From the NCBI GenBank assembly GCA_945835425.1, contig CAMAJC010000019.1, positions 1 through 13,127 on the forward strand: a DNA stretch of 13,127 bases. Direction: 5' to 3'. Below, one piece after another: positions 7,324 to 13,127 of this stretch. A program made the translations under genes and the position numbers. The notes under the pieces were generated by a model. The model saw nothing but the letters and a program-made list of their open reading frames with translations. It was not told the origin of the DNA and ran no database searches. The number at the start of each line of letters is the position of its first letter. Positions within the stretch are counted from its first letter, which is position 1. This DNA is from an uncultured Clostridia bacterium (GTDB lineage: Bacteria > Bacillota > Clostridia > Oscillospirales > Ruminococcaceae).

Positions 7324-8502
7324 TTAGTGGTGGAACAGTCTCATGCCGGTGAAGGCCATGGCGATGCCGTACTTGTTGCAGGTCTCGATGACGTTGTCGT
7401 CGCGGATAGAGCCGCCGGGCTGGGCGATATAAGCGACGCCGGACTTGTGGGCGCGCTCGATGTTGTCGCCAAAGGGGAAGAATGCGTCGGAGCCCAGCGC
7501 TACGCCGGTCATGGTGTCGAGCCATGCGCGTTTCTCTTCGCGGGTCAGCGGTTCGGGCTTGACTTCAAAGAAGTTCTCCCAGATGCCGTCTGCCAGAACG
7601 TCCATATAATCATCAGAAATGTACACGTCGATGGTGTTGTCGCGGTCAGCGCGGCGGATGCCCTTCTTGAAAGGCAGGGCGAGAACCTTCGGGTTCTGAC
7701 GGAGGTACCAGTTGTCCGCTTTGTTGCCGGCAAGACGGGTGCAGTGAACGCGCGACTGCTGGCCTGCGCCGACGCCGATGGCCTGGCCGTCCTTGACGTA
7801 GCAGACCGAGTTGGACTGGGTGTATTTGAGGGTGATCAGCGATACGATCAGGTCGCGCTTGGCCTCGTCGGGAAGGTCCTTGTTGTCGGTGACGACGTTG
7901 GTCAGAAGGTCAGCGTCGATCTTGAACTCGTTGCGGCCCTGCTCGAAGGTGATGCCGTAGACCTGCTTGGTCTCGATGGGAGCCGGTTTATAGGACGGGT
8001 CGATCTGGACAACGTTGTAGCCGCCTTTTTTCTTGGATTTGAGGATTTCCAGCGCTTCGGGGGTATAACCGGGTGCGATGATGCCATCGGAAACTTCGCG
8101 GGCGATGATCTTCGCGCAGGACTCGTCGCAGACGTCCGACAGGGCGATCCAGTCGCCGTAAGAGGACATGCGGTCAGCGCCTCTCGCTCTTGCATAAGCG
8201 GTCGCGATGGGAGAAAGCTCGCCCATATCGTCGACGAAGTAGATTTTTTTCAGGGTCTCGCTCATGGGGATAGCCAGAGCCGCGCCTGCGGGAGAAACGT
8301 GTTTAAAGGAAGCGGCTGCGGGCAGGCCGGTGTTTTCCTTCAGTTCCTTGACCAGCTGCCAGGAGTTGAAAGCGTCGAGGAAGTTAATGTAGCCGGGTTT
8401 GCCGTTCAAAACTTCAATCGGCAGGTCGCTGCCGTCGGCCATGAAGATGCGGGAAGGCTTCTGGTTGGGGTTGCAGCCATATTTCAGTGCGAGTTCGTTC
8501 AT
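7324..8502 (-). CDS. purH: AICAR formyltransferase, stand-alone PurH transformylase domain
   Basis: Transfers a formyl group from 10-formyl-THF to AICAR to give FAICAR, the ninth step of purine synthesis. The 392-aa protein has only the AICAR transformylase half; classical PurH is about 510-530 aa with an N-terminal MGS-like IMP cyclohydrolase domain, which is absent. Visible motifs are KHVSPAG (67-73, the KHxNPCG-type catalytic segment with Lys/His) and, near the end, DAFFPFGDNIERAHKSGV and AYIAQPGGSIRDDNVI, which are classical. This is not a truncation: the start (ATG 8500-8502, AAAGGA upstream) is natural, and a separate IMP cyclohydrolase gene lies 37 bp upstream and supplies the missing activity. 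The S23 cassette follows directly. Confidence 0.95.
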   Translation of the reverse strand: MNELALKYGCNPNQKPSRIFMADGSDLPIEVLNGKPGYINFLDAFNSWQLVKELKENTGLPAAASFKHVSPAGAALAIPMSETLKKIYFVDDMGELSPIATAYARARGADRMSSYGDWIALSDVCDESCAKIIAREVSDGIIAPGYTPEALEILKSKKKGGYNVVQIDPSYKPAPIETKQVYGITFEQGRNEFKIDADLLTNVVTDNKDLPDEAKRDLIVSLITLKYTQSNSVCYVKDGQAIGVGAGQQSRVHCTRLAGNKADNWYLRQNPKVLALPFKKGIRRADRDNTIDVYISDDYMDVLADGIWENFFEVKPEPLTREEKRAWLDTMTGVALGSDAFFPFGDNIERAHKSGVAYIAQPGGSIRDDNVIETCNKYGIAMAFTGMRLFHH

Positions 8503-8539
8503 GAAATGTACCGTTCCTTTCTATGTGGATGAAGATATA

Positions 8540-9238
8540 TTACTGATTTTTATTCAGGATGCGGGTTTCGATTTCGCCGGTCTCCAGATCGATGAATGCG
8601 GTGTAGAGCGACACCTTGTTGTCGGGATTGAGGTTGTCCCAGAGCAGCTTAGTGAAGCAGTTGATGCAGCCGGTGATCTTCGCAGCCTGCGGCTCACCCT
8701 TAAAGGAAGGGATGGGGTTGCCGTCGCACTCGTAGGTGTGGATGAAGTGGACGATGCCGGGCTTGGGGTCGGTGTACTCAAAGAAGAACCGCTGGGTCGA
8801 GGTTTCGTCGCCGTCAGCGCTCTTGAGGATGGACAGGCGGTAATCGCCGTTTTTCTCGACCATGCCGCTGATACGGGGCGTCCAGTTGGGGCCGTCCGGC
8901 TCGAAGGTGCGGGTGCGGAGCGCATCCTCAAAGGTCTTGCCCTCGCGCAGATAATCGGCAACCGTATCGGTCTGGTCGCCGTTGGTCACAACCAGCGTGT
9001 CGCCGACCTTGCGGACAGGATGATAGATGATGAGGCTGGGGTCGACCATCTTGCTGGGGTCGAACGCCTCGGTGCGGATGCCGTCCGGTTCCTCGACGAA
9101 GACGCGGTTGCGGCTGTTCTCGCTTCTGCCCATGATAAAGTAGCCGACGACGGCCTTTTTGCCATCTTCACTGCGGCCGATGACAATGCCGCGTCCAGGA
9201 TACGCATTTTCTTTCAGCTCTTTTGCCAGATCGATCAT
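8540..9238 (-). CDS. purO: IMP cyclohydrolase, archaeal PurO type
   Basis: Closes the ring of FAICAR to form IMP, the last step of the pathway. The 232-aa protein matches the PurO-type IMP cyclohydrolase family (the archaeal form with an Ntn-hydrolase-like fold), not the MGS-like domain of bacterial PurH. Family features are the N-terminal block YPGRGIVIGRS, VVGYFIMGRSENSRNRVF, the downstream LIIYHPVR and VTNGDQTD blocks, and EPDGPNWTPRISG in the middle. The ATG at 9236-9238 has AAAGGA 9 nt upstream; a TTG three codons earlier is too close to that site. Its position between purN and an AICARFT-only purH is strong context. The IMP-forming role is inferred from family and neighbours. Confidence 0.9.
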   Translation of the reverse strand: MIDLAKELKENAYPGRGIVIGRSEDGKKAVVGYFIMGRSENSRNRVFVEEPDGIRTEAFDPSKMVDPSLIIYHPVRKVGDTLVVTNGDQTDTVADYLREGKTFEDALRTRTFEPDGPNWTPRISGMVEKNGDYRLSILKSADGDETSTQRFFFEYTDPKPGIVHFIHTYECDGNPIPSFKGEPQAAKITGCINCFTKLLWDNLNPDNKVSLYTAFIDLETGEIETRILNKNQ

Positions 9239-9268
9239 GTATAACAATCCTTTCCTATTTGCTAATAC

Positions 9269-9368
9269 CAGCTTTTTGAAAAAAGCTGGGCAAAAACTTT
9301 CTTGTCACTGTCTCCGTTAGTTTGCTGAGAACACAGCCCCGGCGCTCTGCGCGCCGGTCGAATCTCCG
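9269..9368 (+). repeat. Tandem intergenic repeat, copy A
   Basis: A 100-bp unit upstream of purO. In order: the hairpin CAGCTTTTTgaAAAAAGCTG, a 36-bp segment (9291-9326) identical to copy B, a variable 12-nt stretch, the hairpin CCGGCGC-TCTGC-GCGCCGG (9339-9357) and a TCTCCG end. The roughly 20-nt inner hairpin seen in copies B and C is missing. It may affect read-through from purN to purO; no promoter is evident. Confidence 0.85.
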
Positions 9369-9369
9369 C

Positions 9370-9488
9370 CAGCTTTTTGAAAAGAAGCTGCGTTGTTCTG
9401 CGGACAACTCAAAAACTTTCTTGTCACTGTCTCCGTTAGTTTGCTAAAAACGCTACTCCGGCGCTCTGCGCGCCGGTTGCCTCTCCGG
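9370..9488 (+). repeat. Tandem intergenic repeat, copy B
   Basis: A 119-bp unit directly abutting copy A. It has the same order plus an additional inner hairpin GTTGTTC-TGC-GGACAAC (9392-9408). The 36-bp segment (9410-9445) and the CCGGCGC hairpin (9458-9476) are identical to copy A, while the 12 nt between them differ completely. It ends at TCTCCG, 14 bp before the purN stop codon. Confidence 0.85.
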
Positions 9489-9502
9489 AGACTTCTTGGT
9501 GG

Positions 9503-10126
9503 TTATTCGTAAACTTTTGCAATGCCATTTTCGACGCGGATTTTGTCTTCGCAGAAAAGTCTCGCCGCTTTGGGCAGCAATTTCCACTCGACATTTTCCA
9601 TGACCCTGCGCTGGAGGACTTCCGGCGTATCGTCATTTTCGACGGGCACAACGCCCTGCAAAATAATCGGGCCACCGTCGCAGACCTCGGTGACAAAGTG
9701 GACGGTCGCACCGGTGACCTTGACGCCGCTGGCCAGCACCGCTTCATGGACATGGAGTCCATAATAGCCCGGGCCGCAGAAGGACGGAATCAGCGCCGGA
9801 TGGACGTTCATAATGGCGTTGGGGAAAGCGTCGGTGAGCGCACTGCTCATAATGACCATAAATCCCGCGAGGATGACGAGGTCTGCCTTTTCTTCCTGAA
9901 GCGCCGCGACCATCTGGGCGGTATATTCTTCCCGCTCAACGCCCTTTTTCGGAAGGACACGGGTCTTGATACCGGCGTTTGCGGCACGCTCAAGGGCGTA
10001 GGCTTTCGGCGAAGAGGAAATGACGCAGGAGATGTGCCCCGGGCCAAGTTCCCCGCGCTTTTCCGCGTCGATCAGCGCCTGCAGATTGGTGCCGCCGCCG
10101 GAAACGAGAACAACAATGTTTTTCAT
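9503..10126 (-). CDS. purN: Phosphoribosylglycinamide formyltransferase (GAR transformylase)
   Basis: Formylates GAR to FGAR using 10-formyl-THF, the third step of purine synthesis, in the cytoplasm. The 207-aa length is standard. Motifs: SGGGTNLQALID (9-20), a phosphoribose-binding loop, NVHPALIPSF (107-116) with the catalytic Asn107 and His109, and GATVHFVTEVCDGGP with catalytic Asp150. A loop of about five residues (CGPGYYG) between His and Asp is longer than in E. coli, as is common in Firmicutes. The ATG at 10124-10126 was chosen for TAGGAG 7 nt upstream; the longer open frame to 10321 runs through a repeat element and is not coding. A terminator and a MITE-like element lie between purM and purN, so this gene may begin a partly separate transcription unit. 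Confidence 0.96.
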   Translation of the reverse strand: MKNIVVLVSGGGTNLQALIDAEKRGELGPGHISCVISSSPKAYALERAANAGIKTRVLPKKGVEREEYTAQMVAALQEEKADLVILAGFMVIMSSALTDAFPNAIMNVHPALIPSFCGPGYYGLHVHEAVLASGVKVTGATVHFVTEVCDGGPIILQGVVPVENDDTPEVLQRRVMENVEWKLLPKAARLFCEDKIRVENGIAKVYE

Positions 10127-10146
10127 ATATCTACTCCTACCTATAT

Positions 10147-10366
10147 GAAGAGTGGAGTGTGAAGAGTGAACAGACCGCCCACTGAACCGCGCCGGAAAAA
10201 GGAGTACAGAAGCAAAAATTGGGAGCGAGAGCATTACGCACGAAATAACGCTGTTCTCTTTCGGGAGCAGCGCCATTAAATCGTGCCGCGATCCGCGGCA
10301 CACCATAACTCCACTCTCCACTCTTCACTCTCCACTCTTCACGCTCCGCTCTCCACTCTTCACACT
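10147..10366 (-). mobile_element. MITE-like inverted-repeat element between purM and purN
   Basis: About 220 bp with inverted ends: 10147-10168 is the reverse complement of 10319-10340 at 21 of 22 positions. The right end continues with further GAAGAGTGGAG-like short repeats to 10366. Inside the right arm lies the perfect hairpin GTGCCGCG-ATC-CGCGGCAC (10283-10301). On the minus strand this end reads GTTATGG, hairpin, GATTTAA, the same order as the S23 cassette ends. Only a 63-codon open frame occurs inside, without recognisable features. The element stops about 5 bp from the purN ribosome binding site. I read it as a non-autonomous, gene-less relative of the S23 cassette; that is inference. 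Confidence 0.65.
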
Positions 10367-10370
10367 AAAC

Positions 10371-10403
10371 AAAAAAGGAGCCGCAGTTATACGCTGCGAC
10401 TCC
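10371..10403 (-). terminator. Intrinsic terminator between purM and purN
   Basis: On the minus strand a 10-bp stem (GGAGTCGCAG with CTGCGGCTCC, one T-G pair) closes a 7-nt loop, followed by TTTTTT (10371-10376). It starts 6 bp after the purM stop codon. It lies in the middle of the pur cluster, so it would reduce or stop transcription into purN, purO, purH and purD unless antiterminated or bypassed by another promoter. Confidence 0.9.
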
Positions 10404-10409
10404 CCGGCA

Positions 10410-11444
10410 TCAATACAGAATGACACCCTCGTCGCTCTGAACCAGTTCGCCCAGACGGTAAGCATCGATGCCCTGGTTTTTCAGGACTTCGATTGCCTTC
10501 TCGGCATCGGCGGGGGAAACGACCGCGACCATGCCAACGCCCATGTTGAAGGTGTTGAACATATCGTGCTCGGAGATGCCGCCTTTTTCGCGGATCAGGT
10601 CAAAGATCGGCAGGACCTTGACGTCCTGCAGGGCGATCTTGGCGGACAGGCCCTCTTTCAGGGCACGCGGGATGTTCTCATAGAAGCCGCCGCCGGTGAT
10701 ATGCGCGACAGCCTTGACGTTTACCTCGTCAAACAGGGTAAGCATCGGTTTTACATAGATCTTGGTGGGAGTCAGCAGGGTCTCGCCCAGGGACGCGCCC
10801 AATTCGGGCACATAAGCGTTCAGATCGGCGTTTTCGATGTCAAACACCTTTCTGACCAGGGAGAAGCCATTGCTATGGACGCCGGTAGAGGGCAGGGCGA
10901 TCAGCACGTCGCCGGTCTCTTCGGTGTTTTTATCGAGGACCTTGCTGCGGTCGACGACGCCGGTGGAATAGCCTGCCAGGTCGTACTCATCCTCGGGCAT
11001 CATGCCGGGGTGCTCTGCAGTCTCGCCGCCGACCAGCTCGCAGCCTGCCTGAACGCAGCCCTCTGCGACGCCGGAAACGATCTCGGCGATCTTCTCGGGG
11101 TAGTTCTTGCCGCAGGCGATATAGTCGAGGAACAGCAGGGGCTTTGCGCCGCAGCAGATGATATCGTTGACGCACATGGCGACGCAGTCGATGCCGATGG
11201 TGTCATGCTTGTCCAGCATAAAGGCGATTTTGAGCTTGGTGCCGACGCCGTCGGTGCCGGAGACCAGTACCGGATGCTCGATGCCGGTCAGGTCCAGCGC
11301 CATCATACCGCCGAAGCCGCCGATCTCGTCGATACCGGCAGAGGTCTTGGTTCTGGCGACATGGGCTTTCATCAGTTCAACGGACTTGTAACCGGCGGTA
11401 ACGTCGACGCCGGCTGCTTTATAGCTTTCGCTGTAGCTTTTCAT
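10410..11444 (-). CDS. purM: Phosphoribosylformylglycinamidine cyclo-ligase (AIR synthetase)
   Basis: Converts FGAM and ATP to AIR, the fifth step of purine synthesis, in the cytoplasm. The 344-aa length is standard. Motifs: VSGTDGVGTKLK (61-72) and DCVAMCVNDI (86-95) in the N-terminal ATP-binding half, GGETAEHPGM (139-148), and IPRAL plus HITGGGFYEN in the C-terminal half. The ATG at 11442-11444 follows AAAGGA by 9 nt and gives the usual MKSYSESYKAAGVD start; 29 upstream codons run through a palindromic repeat and are not coding. It is directly followed by a terminator. Confidence 0.97.
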   Translation of the reverse strand: MKSYSESYKAAGVDVTAGYKSVELMKAHVARTKTSAGIDEIGGFGGMMALDLTGIEHPVLVSGTDGVGTKLKIAFMLDKHDTIGIDCVAMCVNDIICCGAKPLLFLDYIACGKNYPEKIAEIVSGVAEGCVQAGCELVGGETAEHPGMMPEDEYDLAGYSTGVVDRSKVLDKNTEETGDVLIALPSTGVHSNGFSLVRKVFDIENADLNAYVPELGASLGETLLTPTKIYVKPMLTLFDEVNVKAVAHITGGGFYENIPRALKEGLSAKIALQDVKVLPIFDLIREKGGISEHDMFNTFNMGVGMVAVVSPADAEKAIEVLKNQGIDAYRLGELVQSDEGVILY

Positions 11445-11512
11445 CAAATTTATTCCTTTCGGTAATGGTTCGGAAAATCCGCATGAATTTGGTTGAACAG
11501 GGAAAAACGCTC

Positions 11513-11546
11513 CTGTAACGGTGGCGGTCAAAGACCGCCGCTACAG
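11513..11546. repeat. REP-like palindrome between purC and purM
   Basis: CTGTA-(A)-CGG-(TGG bulge)-CGGTC / GACCG-CCG-(C)-TACAG forms an imperfect hairpin with a 3-nt AAA loop; the arms match at 13 of 14 positions if a 3-nt bulge is allowed. On the minus strand it is followed by AGCGTTTTT, so it is not a clean intrinsic terminator. The C/G-rich TGTAGCGGCGGTC arm looks like a short repeated palindrome. Confidence 0.6.
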
Positions 11547-11565
11547 AATATAAGTCAGGCGATTT

Positions 11566-12276
11566 TTATTCACCCATCAGGCGTCTCATGACTTCCTGAT
11601 ATGCTTCCTCAGCGCCGCCGAGGTCTCTGCGGAACAGGTCCTTGTCCAGATGCGCATGGGTCTTGACGTCCCAGAAACGGCAGGTGTCGGGGCTGATCTC
11701 GTCAGCGAGGACGATGGTGCCGTCGGAAGTCTTGCCGAACTCGAGCTTGAAGTCGACCAGGATGATGCCCAGGCCCAGGAGGTACTCCTTCATCATGTCG
11801 TTGACCTTGAAAGCGTAGGTCTTGATCTGCTCGATCTCTTCGGGGGTAGCGAGGCCCAGAGCGATGGCGTGGTAGTCGTTGATCAGCGGGTCATGGAGGT
11901 CGTCGTTCTTATAGGAGAACTCGATGGTCGGGATGCGGAGATCGGTGCCCTCTTCGACGCCGTATCTCTTGGAGAAGGAACCGGCAGCGATGTTGCGGAT
12001 GATAACTTCCAGCGGAACGATGGAGACCTTCTTGACGACGGTCTCGCGGTCGGAAAGCTGCTCAACAAAATGAGTCGGAACGCCGACCTTTTCCAGCTTC
12101 TGCATCATGAAGTTGGACATCTTGTTGTTGATGACGCCTTTGCCGACGATGGTGCCTCTCTTCTTGCCGTCCAGCGCGGTCGCGTCGTCCTTGTAGTCGA
12201 CGATGACGAGGTTGGGGTCAGAAGTGGCGTAAACCTTTTTTGCTTTGCCTTCGTAGAGCTGCTCCAGTTTTTCCAT
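11566..12276 (-). CDS. purC: Phosphoribosylaminoimidazole-succinocarboxamide synthase (SAICAR synthetase)
   Basis: Joins aspartate to CAIR with ATP to form SAICAR, the seventh step of purine synthesis. The 236-aa length is standard. Motifs: LYEGKAKKVYATSDPN (7-22) for the nucleotide-binding start, VIIRNIAAGSFSKRYG (91-106), LVDFKLEFG, and LADEISPDTCRFWD near the C-terminus, which carries substrate-binding residues. The ATG at 12274-12276 was chosen because it gives the family's usual MxKxEQLYEGKAK start. The AAAGGA site is 12 nt away, rather long; an ATG four codons earlier directly abuts that site and is less likely. It is 49 bp from purE, in the same operon. Confidence 0.96.
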   Translation of the reverse strand: MEKLEQLYEGKAKKVYATSDPNLVIVDYKDDATALDGKKRGTIVGKGVINNKMSNFMMQKLEKVGVPTHFVEQLSDRETVVKKVSIVPLEVIIRNIAAGSFSKRYGVEEGTDLRIPTIEFSYKNDDLHDPLINDYHAIALGLATPEEIEQIKTYAFKVNDMMKEYLLGLGIILVDFKLEFGKTSDGTIVLADEISPDTCRFWDVKTHAHLDKDLFRRDLGGAEEAYQEVMRRLMGE

Positions 12277-12325
12277 GTGAATCAACATTCCTTTCAAGGT
12301 ATATATATAATGGGATGAACAAGCA

Positions 12326-12823
12326 TTACATCGCGTCTGCTTCGGCGGCGATGCGGGCGTCCTTTTCGGCAACGCCTGCGGCCATTTTGGTCTTGTTGTC
12401 AGCGAGCTTCTTTGCCAGCTCCTCATCGGAGAGCGCCAGCATCTGAATCGCCAGGAAGGCTGCATTGGCGGCACCGTTGACGGCGACTGTCGCGACCGGG
12501 ATACCGGAGGGCATCTGAACCGTAGCGAGCAGGGCGTCCAGCCCTCCAAGGCCGGCGGACTGAATCGGGATTCCGATGACCGGCAGGGTCGTATGGGCGG
12601 CGAGCACACCGGCCAGATGGGCAGCCATACCCGCAGCGGCGATGATGACCCCAAAGCCCGCGTCCTTCGCACCGGCAGCAAACTGCGCGGCTTCGGTGGG
12701 AGTGCGGTGAGCGGACATGATATGCGCTTCAACCGGCACGCCGTATTCCTTCAGCGTCGCAACCGCCTTTTTCACAACGCCCCAGTCGGAGTCGCTTCCC
12801 ATGATAACGGCAACTTTTTTCAT
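12326..12823 (-). CDS. purE: N5-carboxyaminoimidazole ribonucleotide mutase (class I PurE)
   Basis: Interconverts N5-CAIR and CAIR, the sixth step of purine synthesis, in the cytoplasm; the enzyme is an octamer in characterised relatives. The 165-aa length is standard. Motifs: MGSDSDW (8-14), SAHRTP (37-42), the IIAAAGMAAHLAGVLAA segment (60-76) and PIQSAGLGGLDALLATVQMP, typical of class I. Class I PurE normally works with PurK, which is not in the window, so purK is expected elsewhere. The ATG at 12821-12823 follows AGGAAAGGA by 8 nt. It is the first gene of the cluster, behind a leader RNA with a terminator, which suggests it sets operon expression. Confidence 0.96.
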   Translation of the reverse strand: MKKVAVIMGSDSDWGVVKKAVATLKEYGVPVEAHIMSAHRTPTEAAQFAAGAKDAGFGVIIAAAGMAAHLAGVLAAHTTLPVIGIPIQSAGLGGLDALLATVQMPSGIPVATVAVNGAANAAFLAIQMLALSDEELAKKLADNKTKMAAGVAEKDARIAAEADAM

Positions 12824-12871
12824 ATGCAAAATCCTTTCCTGACAAGCCATATGGAGCCGCGCCGAAAAACG

Positions 12872-12906
12872 AAAAAAGCCGCAAACCAAACACCTTAGCT
12901 TGCAGC
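12872..12906 (-). terminator. Intrinsic terminator in the purE leader (attenuator candidate)
   Basis: On the minus strand a 9-bp stem (GCTGCAAGC 12906-12898 with GTTTGCGGC 12886-12878, two G-T pairs) closes an 11-nt loop and is followed by TTTTTT (12877-12872) and a second T run. It lies about 50 bp before the purE ATG. No second promoter is visible in that gap, so purE transcription must pass it. Confidence 0.85.
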
Positions 12907-13011
12907 TCACTCTCCCCATGGATCGGGGACAGCTCTTCCAGCCGGCGCCGTTTTCGGCGCACACCGCGTATCCCCGCGGCCCGGCGCCATTGCCATGACA
13001 ACAGATTATCT
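12872..13011 (-). ncRNA. Structured leader RNA upstream of purE, possible riboswitch or small RNA
   Basis: About 140 nt run from the predicted start near 13011 to the terminator. Seen on the minus strand: hairpin CCGCG-GGGATA-CGCGG (12979-12964), hairpin GCGCCG-AAAA-CGGCGC (12960-12945), and hairpin CCCC-GATCCAT-GGGG (12928-12914) enclosed by AGCT/AGCT (12934-12931 with 12907-12904). Two alternatives exist. The GGCGCC near 12988 can pair with GGCGCC near 12949, excluding the second hairpin, and the AGCT pairing takes three bases of the terminator 5' arm. I could not match it to the purine, PRPP, ZTP or THF riboswitch consensus. It could also be an independent RNA such as 6S; I cannot decide from sequence alone. 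The 48 nt from 12871 to 12824 hold only the purE ribosome binding site. Confidence 0.55.
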
Positions 13012-13017
13012 ACTATT

Positions 13018-13046
13018 ATTTTACAGGAACGAACACTTTTTTTCAA
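13018..13046 (-). promoter_or_regulatory. Sigma-A promoter of the pur cluster
   Basis: On the minus strand, -35 TTGAAA (13041-13046), an exact 17-bp spacer and -10 TAAAAT (13018-13023), predicting a start at A13011. The spacer contains GTGTTCGTTCC, which holds a GTTCG core like one half of a Bacillus PurR box but is a poor match overall. Confidence 0.8.
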
Positions 13047-13115
13047 TGCAGATATTGGACAAACTCGTCCATTAGGGAAACAAGATTTTAGGCAGAAATA
13101 ATGATCACTGAATTT

Positions 13116-13123
13116 AGGAGGGG
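13116..13123 (+). promoter_or_regulatory. Shine-Dalgarno-like site for a possible divergent gene beyond the window
   Basis: AGGAGGGG lies on the plus strand four bases from the window end, the right place for a plus-strand start codon just outside. I see no clear plus-strand promoter in 13047-13115, only TTGGAC at 13055 without a good -10. This stretch otherwise holds nothing I recognise. Confidence 0.35.
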
Positions 13124-13127
13124 AAGG

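Noticed and set aside
10137..10328. 63-codon minus-strand open frame inside the 10147-10366 element
   Set aside because: It runs into the terminal repeats, has no recognisable domain and translates repeat sequence.
12846..12869. Similarity between the purE leader end (TTTTTCGGCGCGGCTCCA) and the 10147-10366 element (TTTTTTCCGGCGCGGTTCAG)
   Set aside because: The match is short, GC-rich and not extended on either side; likely chance.
12872..13011. T-box riboswitch in the purE leader
   Set aside because: AAGGTGTTTGGTTTGCGGC near the terminator faintly recalls a T-box AGGTGGTACCGCG, but the conserved ACC and stem I features are missing and the bases are explained by the terminator stem.
13024..13040. 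PurR operator (PurBox) in the pur promoter spacer
   Set aside because: There is only a GTTCG core with several mismatches and no properly spaced inverted partner.
13057..13070. GGAC/GTCC palindrome upstream of the pur promoter
   Set aside because: Only four outer base pairs match around a 6-nt centre; too short to call an operator.
1..13127. CRISPR array, tRNA or rRNA genes, or prophage genes
   Set aside because: No regularly spaced repeats, no cloverleaf or rRNA segments and no phage or defence proteins were found by reading.

Overview
The window suggests a moderately GC-rich, gut-type member of the Clostridia, most likely Oscillospiraceae/Ruminococcaceae. This rests on the gene set, AAAGGA-type ribosome binding sites, TTGnnn/TATAAT promoters and U-tailed hairpin terminators. 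The family-level placement is inference. Every protein-coding gene I can support lies on the minus strand, so transcription runs from high to low coordinates.

Region by region, in transcription order. (1) 13046-12824: a consensus sigma-A promoter, then a GC-rich structured leader of about 140 nt ending in an intrinsic terminator about 50 bp before purE. (2) 12823-5495: a purine biosynthesis cluster, purE-purC-purM-purN-purO-purH-purD. The last two steps to IMP use the split arrangement: an AICAR transformylase-only PurH plus a separate archaeal-type IMP cyclohydrolase (PurO). purF, purL/Q/S, purB and purK are not in the window. (3) 5388-4987: a small hotdog-fold thioesterase behind the strong purD terminator. 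(4) 4858-3167: a cytoplasmic NagZ-like family 3 glycoside hydrolase with its own promoter and terminator. (5) 2978-75: secA, with its own promoter.

The pur cluster has collected accessory DNA in its intergenic gaps. Between purH and purD is a roughly 540-bp cassette that encodes a 115-aa S23/IVP-type four-helix bundle protein. It is bounded by long imperfect inverted repeats with subterminal hairpins. Between purM and purN, just after an intrinsic terminator, is a roughly 220-bp element without a convincing gene. It has 21/22-matching inverted ends, and one end shares the subterminal layout of the S23 cassette (TTATGG, hairpin, GATTTAA), so I propose they belong to one family. Between purO and purN are two tandem copies of a third repeat, and an inverted partial copy lies just after secA. 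All three differences between the compared copies fall in a hairpin stem and keep its pairing. A separate palindrome sits between purC and purM.

The most promising undescribed material is the S23-cassette family, the purE leader/attenuator and the covarying intergenic repeat. The housekeeping enzymes are ordinary.
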